A stretch of DNA of 64,000 nt, taken from positions 1-64,000 of the forward strand of contig CAYJAY010000002.1 in NCBI GenBank assembly GCA_964368445.1, read 5' to 3'. The notes below the pieces were generated by a model, which had not been told where the DNA came from, did no database searches, and saw nothing but the letters and a program-made list of their open reading frames with translations. The position numbers and the translations under genes are program-made. Origin of the DNA: CAYJAY01 sp964368445. Its GTDB lineage: Bacteria > Bacillota > Clostridia > Oscillospirales > Ruminococcaceae. Positions within the stretch are counted from its first letter, which is position 1, and each line of letters starts with the position of its first letter. Shown piece after piece: positions 17,336-25,988 of this stretch.

Positions 17336-18160
17336 ATGATATCGGTTAATAATTTTTCAAAGAAATATGGTGACTTTCTTGCAGTGGACGACATTTCTTT
17401 TGAGGTTCAAAAAGGAGAGATCTTCGGATTTGTCGGCAAAAACGGAGCGGGCAAAAGCACAACTATTCGAGCAATGTTAAACATGATTTTCCCAACAACC
17501 GGAACACTTAGTATAAGCGGTCTTGACAGCGTCAACGAAACAAAACAATTAAAACAGATAGTTTCATACATGCCGTCTGAATTTGGTGTTTATGACGGCG
17601 TTACCTCAATCGAACTTTTAAAATTTGTAGCTGGTTTTTCAGGCGTTAGCGCGTTTAAAATTAAACATCTGTCGGATTATTTTGAACTTGATTTACACAA
17701 AAAAATTTCCGAGATGAGTCTCGGAAATAAAAAAAAGGTTTCGATAATTTGTGCGCTTTTAAAGCCTTGTGAAGTTTTGATTTTAGACGAGCCAACAAGT
17801 GGCCTCGACCCTCTTATGCAAAAGAAGTTTTTCGATATGATATTAAAGAAAAAGAAAAAAGGGATAACTGTTTTTCTTTCAAGCCACAACCTGTCTGAAA
17901 TCGAAAACTATTGCGACAGGGTAGCAATTATCAAAGACGGAAAAATTATAGATGTTGTCGACATGAAAACCGTCAAAAAATCCAAAACAAAACAAGTTTC
18001 TTACATAAGCTCTAACGGTGAAAGCAAGTCTTATGATTTCGACGGAGACGTTAACGACCTGTTGGGAGAACTCCATAAACTGAAGCTTTCTGATATCGAG
18101 ATTAAAACAAAAACGATTACAGAAGATTTTATTAAATATTATAAGGAGGAACAACAATGA
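17336..18160 (+). CDS. ABC transporter ATP-binding protein
   Basis: A 274-residue ATPase with Walker A GKNGAGKSTTIRA (about residues 36-48), a degenerate signature MSLGNKKKVSII, Walker B VLILDEPTSGLDP and the switch His in FLSSHNLSEIE. The CcmA-like subfamily drives export of drugs, peptides or lipids. The ATG at 17336 is preferred because AAGGGG is 6 bases upstream; an in-frame TTG at 17291 lies in the promoter. It overlaps the permease gene by 4 bases. Substrate unknown. Confidence 0.93.
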   Translation: MISVNNFSKKYGDFLAVDDISFEVQKGEIFGFVGKNGAGKSTTIRAMLNMIFPTTGTLSISGLDSVNETKQLKQIVSYMPSEFGVYDGVTSIELLKFVAGFSGVSAFKIKHLSDYFELDLHKKISEMSLGNKKKVSIICALLKPCEVLILDEPTSGLDPLMQKKFFDMILKKKKKGITVFLSSHNLSEIENYCDRVAIIKDGKIIDVVDMKTVKKSKTKQVSYISSNGESKSYDFDGDVNDLLGELHKLKLSDIEIKTKTITEDFIKYYKEEQQ

Positions 18161-18975
18161 GCAATACAAAAATCGCCAACATGATTAGAATTATTAGATT
18201 TTATCTTGGCATCAACAAAAAATTTATTATCGTTTGGTCTGTCGTCATATTTGCTTTTATGACGTTGTATATGTCGTTGTTTCCCAGTATAAAAGACATG
18301 GCAACCGACGTATTTGCAACGATGCCAAAAGAACTTATGCAGTTTTTCAGTATGGAAGATTTCTCAAATGTAGACAACTACATAACATATTTCGGCATGA
18401 TTTTTAATCTAGTCTTGATAGCTATATCTGTCTTTGCTGCAACACTTGGCGCAGGCTTGATACAAAAAGATGAAAAAAACAAAACTATCGAACTTTTAAA
18501 CTCGCTTAGTATCACAAGGGGCGAGATATATTTTTCTAAATACATCGTTCTTTTAATATCAATTTTATTTGTATTGTTTAGCGGAGTGGTTTGTGCGTTA
18601 GTTTTTGGATATCTTGTAGGCGGCGACACGTTTGTATTGTATGAATTTTTCCTAATTTCGGATATTTCAAGCTTTTCGCCTTTCTTTTTCGGAACGTTTG
18701 CTTTCGGTTTTGCCGGAGCCACAACAAAGATATCTGTCGGAGCTGTTTCAAGCGGGGTTGTTTTCGGAACCTATATGTTCGGTTTTCTTTCAAAACTCTT
18801 GGGTGAAAACGGAGACATTTTGAAATACCTAAGCCCCCTTGAACTTTTCGGCCCTGAAAAAGCTGTAAATTTTGACAACCAAACTTTGATTTCACTGGCG
18901 ATTTATCTTTTGCTTTTAGTTGTTTTTGCCGTAGTCGGCAGTTTGTTATTTAAAAAGCGCGATTTAAATATATAG
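18157..18975 (+). CDS. ABC-2 family transporter permease
   Basis: The 272-residue membrane partner of the ATPase just upstream. It has six hydrophobic segments: about residues 21-40, 70-95, 120-150, 160-180, 190-215 and 240-262. The sequence LGAGLIQKDEKNKTIELL after helix 2 is the coupling region common in ABC-2 permeases. Its ATG overlaps the ATPase stop as ATGA. The exported substrate cannot be inferred. Confidence 0.88.
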   Translation: MSNTKIANMIRIIRFYLGINKKFIIVWSVVIFAFMTLYMSLFPSIKDMATDVFATMPKELMQFFSMEDFSNVDNYITYFGMIFNLVLIAISVFAATLGAGLIQKDEKNKTIELLNSLSITRGEIYFSKYIVLLISILFVLFSGVVCALVFGYLVGGDTFVLYEFFLISDISSFSPFFFGTFAFGFAGATTKISVGAVSSGVVFGTYMFGFLSKLLGENGDILKYLSPLELFGPEKAVNFDNQTLISLAIYLLLLVVFAVVGSLLFKKRDLNI

Positions 18976-19030
18976 TACTTTAGCCCACAGGGAGTAATGA
19001 TTGTTGAAAAACCCCTGTCGCAAAAAAAAA

Positions 19031-19203
19031 CAGTGGTGGAATGCATACAATGCATTCCCTATGTCCACCCATTTTAAATAATGGAAGCAGTAGGGACAAT
19101 CCTGCGTGACTGCCCGAAACCTTGGATTTACCATTGATTTCGGGCGAACACATAGGTTCGCCCCTACTGTTTTTTGTGCATTATGACAATTTCGTCATAG
19201 CCA
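19031..19203 (+). repeat. Dispersed palindromic repeat, copy A
   Basis: Positions 19090-19200 match 59087-59197 with about 8 differences in 111 bases. Inside, CGGGCGAACACATAGGTTCG is followed by CCCCTAC, which pairs imperfectly with GTAGGG at 19090. An inner CCCGAAA/TTTCGGG stem is intact. A further 9-base hairpin, GGAATGCAT/ATGCATTCC at 19038-19058, precedes it and is not in copy B. ATGAC/GTCAT arms lie at 19183-19198. No open reading frame is present. The 272-base interval between the permease gene and hslO holds little else. Confidence 0.85.
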
Positions 19204-19247
19204 TTTTAATTTTATTCCCTGTTTTCAACAGAAAACTTTTTGTTTTT

Positions 19248-20129
19248 TTATTTTATGCCCTCAACAAGGTCTAACATCTCTTGTTTTGAAAAAAGATATT
19301 TTTCCATACAAAAATTACAAACAACCTCGGTTTGTTTTTCGTCGTTTGCCATCTCGGAAAGTTCCTCTTCCCCAAGAGTTTTAAGCATTCCAAGGGTCTT
19401 TTCACGACTGCAAAGACATCTGTATTCAACGTCATACGAATTTAATAACTGTGGGCTAAAACCATCAAGCGTAAGCGCCGCTATCTCTTCGATATCTGTT
19501 CCACCATCAAGCAGTTCTGTTACACTTCCAACCTTTGCAATGTTTCTTTCAATTAATTCAATCTCTTGTTCTGTCGCCCCGGGAAGCAATTGAAGGATAA
19601 ACCCTCCCGCTTTTTTAATGCTAAGATCCGCATTGACAAGAACGCCAAGCGCGCACACCGTCGGCACCTGTTGGCTGGTCGCGTAATAGCTTGTTATGTC
19701 CTCTGCTATCTCTCCGCTCACGATCGGAACCATTCCAACATATGGTTCTTTAAGCCCCAGATCTTTAATTATATATAACGACCCGGTTGTTCCAACAATT
19801 CCGGCAACGTCAAGCTTTTTAGTTTTTGAGTTGATTGGGGCGTCCGCCATCGGGTTTTCAATATATCCCCTCACATTTCCCAAATAGTCGCTAACCGCCA
19901 CTAACGAACCCGCCGAACCGTCGGCTTTAATTCTAACCGTCAGGCTTTCTTTATCGCTTTTTTGCATAGATCCCATAAGCGAAGTTGCGGTTAAAAGCCT
20001 TCCAAGCGCCGCCGAGGCGGTTGCAGAAGTTTTATGTCGACTTTCCATAAAAGAAACTATGTCGGTTGAATCGACGGCATACACAACCACCCCGCCGTTT
20101 TCCGAAATCATTCTAATTAATTTACCCAA
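19248..20129 (-). CDS. hslO: Redox-regulated chaperone Hsp33
   Basis: Hsp33 is a holdase switched on by oxidation. The 293-residue protein has the N-terminal domain with AALGRLLTATSLMG and the C-terminal zinc switch with CLC (in EYRCLCSREK) and CNFC (in EVVCNFCMEKY), which coordinate Zn2+ when reduced. The start is TTG at 20129, 7 bases after GGAGG. It is transcribed apart from its neighbours by modest gaps. Confidence 0.95.
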   Translation of the reverse strand: MGKLIRMISENGGVVVYAVDSTDIVSFMESRHKTSATASAALGRLLTATSLMGSMQKSDKESLTVRIKADGSAGSLVAVSDYLGNVRGYIENPMADAPINSKTKKLDVAGIVGTTGSLYIIKDLGLKEPYVGMVPIVSGEIAEDITSYYATSQQVPTVCALGVLVNADLSIKKAGGFILQLLPGATEQEIELIERNIAKVGSVTELLDGGTDIEEIAALTLDGFSPQLLNSYDVEYRCLCSREKTLGMLKTLGEEELSEMANDEKQTEVVCNFCMEKYLFSKQEMLDLVEGIK

Positions 20130-20188
20130 GTAATACCTCCAAACTAACCAAATTAACTTTGTTAAATTTGTTAGCTTTATTAACTTTG

Positions 20189-20473
20189 CTAATTTTCTCT
20201 TTCTAAAATTTTCTTATATCCGTCGGTTCCAAAAGAAAGCGAACGATTAACTCTGCTTATTGTTGCGGTGGAAGCTCCGGTTTCTTTGACAATGTCGCTG
20301 TACACCCTGTTTGCCAAAAGCATCTTCGCAACTTGGAAACGTTGCGCAAACGCTTTAAGTTCGGTTACTGTGCAAAGATCTTCAAAAAAATCGCTGCAAT
20401 CTTCGAGATTATCAATAGAAGCTATAGCTCTTAAAAGTTGTTCCATCTGTTCGGTGCGTAGTTTACTGTTCAT
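20189..20473 (-). CDS. yerC: YerC/YecD family TrpR-related DNA-binding protein
   Basis: A 94-residue protein with the TrpR-like helix-turn-helix: RVYSDIVKETGASTATISRV (about residues 53-72) is the DNA-reading part. YerC/YecD proteins are common in Firmicutes, and their targets are poorly known. It lies 59 bases upstream of hslO on the same strand. Confidence 0.9.
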   Translation of the reverse strand: MNSKLRTEQMEQLLRAIASIDNLEDCSDFFEDLCTVTELKAFAQRFQVAKMLLANRVYSDIVKETGASTATISRVNRSLSFGTDGYKKILEREN

Positions 20474-20631
20474 AGTATGATCCTTTCGTTTCTATGATCC
20501 GATATTTCCATCCATTCTACTTTATCAGTTTAACACAAAAAAGCAGTGTTGTAAATAGATATTTATAGTTACCACACAATATATAAACTGTGTTGTTTAA
20601 CACGTTTCAATCACACTAAAAAGCCCATAAC

Positions 20632-20671
20632 GAAAAGGTATATCGCATTTTATAATACGATATACCTTTTC
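20632..20671 (-). terminator. Terminator after thiT
   Basis: GAAAAGGTATATCG (20632-20645) and CGATATACCTTTTC (20658-20671) form a perfect 14-base stem 26 bases beyond the thiT stop. Confidence 0.75.
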
Positions 20672-20696
20672 ATAAATCTATTTTTTTATAAATCTT

Positions 20697-21338
20697 TTAA
20701 GCTTTAATCTCTTTGTTGTTTTCAAGTCCAAAAACTACAACTTTTCCAAGCATAAGTGAAACAATAAACGTTATAATCATCTCGGGAATAAGATAAGATC
20801 CGTTGTATATAAAACTGTATACCATAAACAAAGGAAGTCCGCTCACGCTTTCGATTATCGTTTGTCCAAAAGAACCCATCTCACCGAAAAACCATTCCGC
20901 CCAAGCTCCGTATAAAACAACGCCCGAGATAAAATGTGAAACAAAGCGAAGCCCAATAGCCAAAAGGCTTCCAAAGGCAAGCTCTTTTGCGGGATTTTTT
21001 AGCTTTCCTTTAAATATGCCACCAATTCCAAGAACAGTATATGCTATGAAATAGTCAAGCATAATAACCCAAAACGCCGATATAATATCAATTATTGCAA
21101 CTCCTATAAAATTGGTCATCGTTTGAATAAGTGCGAAAACAAATGCTGCAAGAAATCCCCATTTTAAGCCTCTTCTGTATGAGATTAGGACGATTGGAAG
21201 CATACTGCATATCGTTATCGACCCGCCGTTGGGCAAAAAGGTGAACTTTGGAAAGATTGAAAGTACCGCCGCCACCGCAATAAGCATTGCGCTTTCCACA
21301 ATAATTTTTGTTTTGCTTGTCTTTTCGTTTGTTGACAT
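20697..21338 (-). CDS. thiT: Energy-coupled thiamine transporter ThiT
   Basis: ThiT is the substrate-binding S component of a group II ECF transporter; it binds thiamine in the membrane and uses a shared EcfAA'T module encoded elsewhere. The 213-residue protein has about six hydrophobic helices, and it keeps KFTFLPNGGSITICSMLPI and YGAWAEWFF-type segments characteristic of ThiT. The ATG follows AAGGAG by 6 bases. The TPP riboswitch immediately upstream independently supports thiamine as the substrate. Confidence 0.95.
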   Translation of the reverse strand: MSTNEKTSKTKIIVESAMLIAVAAVLSIFPKFTFLPNGGSITICSMLPIVLISYRRGLKWGFLAAFVFALIQTMTNFIGVAIIDIISAFWVIMLDYFIAYTVLGIGGIFKGKLKNPAKELAFGSLLAIGLRFVSHFISGVVLYGAWAEWFFGEMGSFGQTIIESVSGLPLFMVYSFIYNGSYLIPEMIITFIVSLMLGKVVVFGLENNKEIKA

Positions 21339-21350
21339 AACCGCTCCTTA

Positions 21351-21392
21351 AAATAAAAAAAATTACACCGTCCGAAAAATCGGCGATGTAAT
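21351..21392 (-). terminator. Intrinsic terminator of the TPP riboswitch
   Basis: On the minus strand ATTACATCGCCGA pairs with TCGGACGGTGTAAT around a TTTT loop, followed by a run of eight T. It lies between the aptamer and thiT, so TPP binding would stop transcription before the gene. Confidence 0.88.
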
Positions 21393-21410
21393 ATATCAAC
21401 AATTCTATGA

Positions 21411-21496
21411 TACACTTCCTACGCCGGCATTATCCGGATCAGGTTCAAGGGACATGAACTGTTGTTCAATCTCAGCCAAAAGGCACCCCTGTGTCT
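21411..21496 (-). promoter_or_regulatory. TPP (THI element) riboswitch aptamer
   Basis: Read on the minus strand, the conserved blocks appear in order: AGGGGTGCC, GGCTGAGA, CCCTTGAACCTGATC and GGATAATGCCGGCGTAGGAA. These are the P2/P3 and P4/P5 cores that bind the pyrimidine and diphosphate parts of TPP. ACAC/GTGT arms close P1. High TPP should turn off thiT. Confidence 0.96.
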
Positions 21497-21548
21497 TATA
21501 TAATGATAACAATAATCTTTATTTTTGTCAACCGCTTTTTATTTAATC

Positions 21549-22187
21549 TTAAATTTTCAAACCACTAGCAAACTTACAGAGTTCATTAAGACAACAGATA
21601 GTACAAAACGCCGAACGCGCTGTGCAAACCGCCCTACCATGCATAACAAGCCTGTGACAAAGGTCGTTCCCCTTTTCAGGCTCAACTATCTTTTTAAGCT
21701 CTTTCTCTATAACTTCGGGTTTTTTCGAGTCAACAAGCCCCAGGCGATTAGTAATTCTCGTGCAATGTGTGTCAACAACGATTGCGGGAAGGTTAAACAC
21801 GTCGCCTAGAATTAAGTTTGCAGATTTTCTTCCAATCCCCGGTATCTTTAAAAGTTGTTCCATTGTGTTTGGAACCTGTCCACCATATTCATTAATCAAA
21901 AGATTCATGGCAAGCGATATATCCCGCGCTTTGGTTTTATAAAGCCCACATGTTTTAACCGCCTGTTCCAGTTCCAAAATATCAGCACATGCGAGCATCT
22001 CAGGCGAGGTATATTTTTTGAAAAGTTCTTGCGTCACTATATTAACCCTTTTGTCGGTACACTGCGCCGCAAGCCTAACTGCAACGACCAGTTGCCACGC
22101 GTTTTGATATTCCAGCGTACATTCCGGAATAGGGTATTCGTTTTCCAAAGCAACTACGATTGCCTTTGTTCGTTGTTTAATGTTCAC
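21549..22187 (-). CDS. nth: Endonuclease III (DNA glycosylase/AP lyase)
   Basis: Nth removes oxidised pyrimidines and cleaves at AP sites. The helix-hairpin-helix LLKIPGIGRKSANLIL holds the catalytic Lys, and VVDTHCTRITNRLGL holds the catalytic Asp. The C-terminal C-x6-C-x2-C-x5-C pattern binds the 4Fe-4S cluster. The GTG at 22187 is preferred because AAAGGGG lies 5 bases before it; an in-frame ATG at 22202 would place that site inside the gene. The product is 212 residues. Confidence 0.95.
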   Translation of the reverse strand: MNIKQRTKAIVVALENEYPIPECTLEYQNAWQLVVAVRLAAQCTDKRVNIVTQELFKKYTSPEMLACADILELEQAVKTCGLYKTKARDISLAMNLLINEYGGQVPNTMEQLLKIPGIGRKSANLILGDVFNLPAIVVDTHCTRITNRLGLVDSKKPEVIEKELKKIVEPEKGNDLCHRLVMHGRAVCTARSAFCTICCLNELCKFASGLKI

Positions 22188-22266
22188 ATGGTCCCCTTTC
22201 ATGCTTTTGCTATTTAATATGGCCCTGTTGTCAAATAGTTAATAATTAACTATTTTTGTTTTTTTA

Positions 22267-22295
22267 TAGTCATTTTTTTAAAAGTATGTTATAAT
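22267..22295 (+). promoter_or_regulatory. Candidate promoter for the prepilin gene
   Basis: TATAAT at 22290-22295 is preceded at 17 bases by TAGTCA, a weak -35. A leader of about 100 bases separates it from the start codon. No known riboswitch pattern is recognised in that leader. Confidence 0.45.
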
Positions 22296-22402
22296 GTGAA
22301 TAATGTGTAAATAGTTCATGAATTCAACCATCTAGTCATGAGATTTGGAATACATAAAATATAAACTAAGGGGCGAAACAACCCATAAAATGAGGGATTA
22401 AA

Positions 22403-22999
22403 TTGAAACTAGTCAGAAAAAATTTAAAGCTAAACAAAGGTTTTACTTTAGTTGAATTAATTATTGTTGTGGCTATTATCGCTGTTCTTGCGGCGGTTTT
22501 GGCTCCACAATACATTAGATATGTCGAACGAGCGCGACAATCGAATGACCTTCAAATAGCAACGCATCTTATGAAGGCGGCGACGGTGGCGTGCGCCGAC
22601 CCACACACGGGAGTTCCCCCAAATACTATAATTTATGTAGTTTGGGAAACGGATGATTTTGACGCCGAAGACATATCAGGAAACGTTTATGTCGACACCG
22701 AATATAACTTGGCAACTGCAGGCGACCAACAGTTCGAGCTTAACTTGCTTGAAGAGATTGGCGGAACCATGTCCACTGTTGCCGGTGATAGCGCAGGGGC
22801 TTGGAATCCTAACCGAAAATTCTATGATCTCGGAAGCGCTTTGTCAAGCGCTGCTTTGGAAGACGACTTTAAGTTTTCGATAAATACGTCAACAGGTGAT
22901 ATTGAATTTTGGAAAGCTAAAACCCATACACCGGGTGCCCCTTCCGAGCAAAAAGGTAGTGGATATGTTTGGTTAGATGTCATCGGAGTTAAAGGTTAA
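22403..22999 (+). CDS. Type IV prepilin-like protein
   Basis: The 198-residue protein has a class III signal: KGFTLVELIIVVAIIAVLAA, with prepilin peptidase cleavage expected between Gly13 and Phe14 and the Glu at +5 retained. The hydrophobic helix continues to about residue 35 and is followed by a globular domain of about 160 residues with acidic loops and no Cys. Start is TTG at 22403, 6 bases after GAGGGA. No pilus assembly genes (ATPase, platform, peptidase) are nearby, so this is an orphan pilin or pseudopilin. Confidence 0.9.
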   Translation: MKLVRKNLKLNKGFTLVELIIVVAIIAVLAAVLAPQYIRYVERARQSNDLQIATHLMKAATVACADPHTGVPPNTIIYVVWETDDFDAEDISGNVYVDTEYNLATAGDQQFELNLLEEIGGTMSTVAGDSAGAWNPNRKFYDLGSALSSAALEDDFKFSINTSTGDIEFWKAKTHTPGAPSEQKGSGYVWLDVIGVKG

Positions 23000-23057
23000 A
23001 AATCAATATAAAAAAGGCTTTCTTTTCAGAGAGTCCTTTTTTTATATTGATTTTTAA
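22997..23057. terminator. Bidirectional terminator between prepilin and EAL genes
   Basis: TTAAAAATCAATATAAAAAA... (22997-23017) pairs with a matching arm at 23035-23057 over about 20 bases, with T runs on both strands. It separates two convergent genes. Confidence 0.85.
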
Positions 23058-23077
23058 TTCACTGTTACTGTATTTTT

Positions 23078-25303
23078 CTATTGTATTTCCCGTTTTTTCA
23101 AATTATTGCAAAATCTATCAAACTCGTCGGTCGGCAAAGGTTTTGAAAAGAAATATCCTTGAACTGCGCTACAGTTAATCTTTTTCAAAAAGTCTATTTG
23201 ACTTTGTGTTTCAATTCCCTCTGCAACGGTATACATTCCAAGCCTTGTCGAAAGGTCAACGATACTTCCCACAACAAGTCCTGCCTTTTCATGTTCGCCT
23301 TGGTTTTCACCTTCGTCGAAAAAGCTTTTGTCAAGCTTCAAGGTGTTAACCTCAAAGTTTTTGAGCATGCCAAGCGACGAATAACCCGAACCAAAATCAT
23401 CTATCGAGACCAAAAAACCGGCATCTTGAAGCCTTTTAAGTATCTGTTTCGAGTCGTCCTCATTGTCTGAAACTATCGTCTCTGTAAGTTCAATCTCGAT
23501 ATATTTTGGGGCCACTTGATACGAGGCGACCATCTCGGTCAGTTCTTCAACAAGATTAAGATTATGAAGGTGTAATCTCGAAAAGTTAACCGAGATAGGG
23601 ATAACTTCTCTGCCCTGCTCAATCCATTTTCTTATCTGTACACAAGCCGAGCGCAGCATTAGCTTATCAAGTTCAATTATAAAACCATTTTGTTCAAAAA
23701 CAGGAATGAACTCATCGGGGTAGACAATGTTTCCGGAAAGCTCAACCCATCTCACAAGAGCTTCCGCGCCTTTAATTTTATTTGTTTTGATCTCAACTTT
23801 GGGCTGAAGATACATTTTAAACTCGCCGTTTTCAAGTGCCTTGTGCATTTTGTTTGCTATCTCGGCATCTTTCAATGCCCTCTTGATATACTTTTCGTCA
23901 TAGTCACACACATCTCTTGATGCGGTTTTTTTTGCGGTTGAATGAGCCATGTTAACTTTGCTTATTATGTCGTTGACATCCGTTTCACCGCGTTTGATAT
24001 AATATCGCCCATATCTAAAGAAAAAATTATGGTCACAAAGTTCGGGCACAAGCGTCTTAAAAAGCACTTGGAAATTGTCCTTGTTATCTTGCAGTTTATA
24101 TATATGTCTCCCTTTAGAGAAAAATATAAATTCATCAACACCGGTTCTAGCTTGTAGAAAGTATTTGTCTTTTATCGTACCGCCGGTATTAGATATAGCG
24201 CAAAGAACCCTGTTCCCTACTTCAAACCCATATATTTCATTAATAGCTTTAAAATTTGCAACATCAAACTTAATTATTCCATAGTCGTCCGCCGGCCTGT
24301 TGTTCAAGAATTCTTCCATATGAAGTTTAAGTTTTTGAATGTTTGGCCCGCCCGTAAGTTCGTCATAGTATGCTATCTTTTCAAGTTTAGCGGAATATCT
24401 GTTTTTTGTTATAACAATATAAAGCACAGTAAATGCACCGAAACTTATTATTACAACGCTTATTATAGCCATAGTTCGCTCAAGTCTTGTTATGCTTTCG
24501 GTCAAAAACTCCTCAGAAACCTCGAAAAACAAAACCCAATCGTTTATAATTATAGATCTATACGCGCCAAAAAAATCACCGTCGTCTATGCTGTAAGCGG
24601 CGCTACTTGAAACTTTATTTTTAAAATCATCAACAACCGCTTCAATAGTTTTGCCTTCTTTGAATTTAGCATCTACAAACTGTTGTTGATCCTCGACAAC
24701 ACCGTCCGAAGAAACAATTATCTTTCCTTCGCTGTTTAAAATATAGTTGCTACCGCTTTGGTCGGTTAAAGATGCCAACAATGAACTGAGATACCCTGTG
24801 CTGTATTGCAAAGCCAAAACGCCCTCTATCTTTCCATCGATAACTATCGGCGCAGACACCGTTACAACCTCTTGGTTTGTGATTTTTGATGTGTATGTTT
24901 CGGTGGCGAACGTCTCGCCCCCCACTGCAACTTTAAAGTAATCATACTCGTTTATATCGATATATTCCCCTGTCGACACAAATGCTTTTCCCGAAAGATC
25001 CGATATAATGGCAACTTCAAATCCGAGAGGTTCTTTTTTGCTATATAAAAAGTCCAGTACATCCATCTCGTTGTTACTGATTAAAGAGATAGTCTCCGCG
25101 GCAGACACAAGATTATATATCATTCCGCTTAGTTGTCGGTTAATGGCCAGTTGTTGTTGGTCGGCAAGGTCCTCTAACGAAACACGCGCCGATTCGGTCA
25201 ACTCTTCGCTGAACATATTAACGAAAATCATAGTACAACTAAGCACTAATGCTATACACATAAAGCATAATATTATCGTGTTTCTTATTCGTTTATTGTT
25301 CAT
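23078..25303 (-). CDS. Membrane sensor with degenerate GGDEF and intact EAL domain
   Basis: A 741-residue protein: membrane helix at 8-30, extracytoplasmic dCache-like sensor at about 35-270, second helix at 277-299, GGDEF-fold domain at about 310-460, EAL domain at about 485-735. The GGDEF signature is replaced by TGVDEF (387-392), so cyclase activity is unlikely. The EAL domain keeps AEALVRW, SVNFSR, EIELTET, DDFGSGYSS, LKLDKS, AEGIET and QGYFFSKP, the residues needed for metal binding and c-di-GMP hydrolysis. The ATG at 25303 follows GAGGTGGG; the open frame extends upstream without a ribosome site. It is convergent with the prepilin gene. Phosphodiesterase activity is inferred. Confidence 0.92.
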   Translation of the reverse strand: MNNKRIRNTIILCFMCIALVLSCTMIFVNMFSEELTESARVSLEDLADQQQLAINRQLSGMIYNLVSAAETISLISNNEMDVLDFLYSKKEPLGFEVAIISDLSGKAFVSTGEYIDINEYDYFKVAVGGETFATETYTSKITNQEVVTVSAPIVIDGKIEGVLALQYSTGYLSSLLASLTDQSGSNYILNSEGKIIVSSDGVVEDQQQFVDAKFKEGKTIEAVVDDFKNKVSSSAAYSIDDGDFFGAYRSIIINDWVLFFEVSEEFLTESITRLERTMAIISVVIISFGAFTVLYIVITKNRYSAKLEKIAYYDELTGGPNIQKLKLHMEEFLNNRPADDYGIIKFDVANFKAINEIYGFEVGNRVLCAISNTGGTIKDKYFLQARTGVDEFIFFSKGRHIYKLQDNKDNFQVLFKTLVPELCDHNFFFRYGRYYIKRGETDVNDIISKVNMAHSTAKKTASRDVCDYDEKYIKRALKDAEIANKMHKALENGEFKMYLQPKVEIKTNKIKGAEALVRWVELSGNIVYPDEFIPVFEQNGFIIELDKLMLRSACVQIRKWIEQGREVIPISVNFSRLHLHNLNLVEELTEMVASYQVAPKYIEIELTETIVSDNEDDSKQILKRLQDAGFLVSIDDFGSGYSSLGMLKNFEVNTLKLDKSFFDEGENQGEHEKAGLVVGSIVDLSTRLGMYTVAEGIETQSQIDFLKKINCSAVQGYFFSKPLPTDEFDRFCNNLKKREIQ

Positions 25304-25450
25304 TCCCACCTCTTGAAAACTAGATACTGTCTCTATCATAAATTTAATTATATTAAAAAAGTTAACAATAAAATATATATATATCATAGTATCATGTTGC
25401 CAAAAAAAAGTAAAGCTTTTTAGGTAGTTTGTCAAATTAAGTTAAACATT

Positions 25451-25489
25451 AATACGACATGTGAAATTAACTTTTTCACATGTCGTATT
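25451..25489. terminator. Hairpin after the 154-residue gene
   Basis: AATACGACATGTGAAA (25451-25466) and TTTCACATGTCGTATT (25474-25489) form a perfect 16-base stem. A T run follows on the plus strand only; on the minus strand it lies directly after the last gene of the V-ATPase cluster and before the EAL gene. Confidence 0.75.
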
Positions 25490-25498
25490 ATGTCTTTT

Positions 25499-25963
25499 TT
25501 ATTTGATATTCTTAATTTGTTCTTGGTATTCGCTTATCTTTTGAAGGCTGTCGTCAATCTTTGAAAATATCTCTAAACAGTCTTGTTTGTTGATTTCTCC
25601 GTTGTTTAGGTAAAAAATTTCTCCAAGTTTTACGTAGTTTCTTTTTATCATATCTCTTTGTGAAGAAACTTTCATCTTCAAAGATGTAACTTCGGCAAAT
25701 CCTTTGGTTTTATCAATAGTATTTTCGGCGATTATTTTGCTTTTTTCAAAAGCTACGCTCGCATACTCTTTTGACTTTCCCGAAACAACTTTTGCAAATC
25801 TACTTCCCTTGCTTCTAACAGCCCTTGCAAATTCTTCAGCGGTTTGTTTAGCAGGACTTTGTGCATCTTCCGCAATTTTCACTATATCCGATGTCACAAG
25901 CACAACTTCCGCCTCGACATCTTCTAGCGTGGAAACTGCTGGTTTTGTTTCGTTATCTGCCAT
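25499..25963 (-). CDS. Unknown helical protein at the end of the V-ATPase operon
   Basis: I do not recognise this 154-residue protein. It has an acidic N-terminus, a Lys/Ala-rich helical middle (about residues 40-100) with repeated SKxxA-type turns, and a C-terminal helical part containing RDMIKRNYVKLGEIFYLNNG. No signal peptide or membrane helix is seen. AGGGGGTGT precedes its ATG. It follows subunit D after 25 bases on the same strand and is followed by a hairpin, so it is likely the last gene of that operon. The C-terminal segment resembles short domains in small Firmicutes envelope or zinc-ribbon proteins, but no function is claimed. Confidence 0.75.
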   Translation of the reverse strand: MADNETKPAVSTLEDVEAEVVLVTSDIVKIAEDAQSPAKQTAEEFARAVRSKGSRFAKVVSGKSKEYASVAFEKSKIIAENTIDKTKGFAEVTSLKMKVSSQRDMIKRNYVKLGEIFYLNNGEINKQDCLEIFSKIDDSLQKISEYQEQIKNIK

Positions 25964-25988
25964 GATACACCCCCAATTTCAAAAGATT

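Noticed and set aside
17677..18895. Long reading frames opposite the ABC exporter genes
   Set aside because: They are antisense shadows without ribosome sites or recognisable domains.
22302..22402. Possible c-di-GMP riboswitch in the prepilin leader
   Set aside because: The leader lacks the conserved GEMM-I or GEMM-II blocks; only a short GGG/CCC hairpin and the ribosome site are visible.
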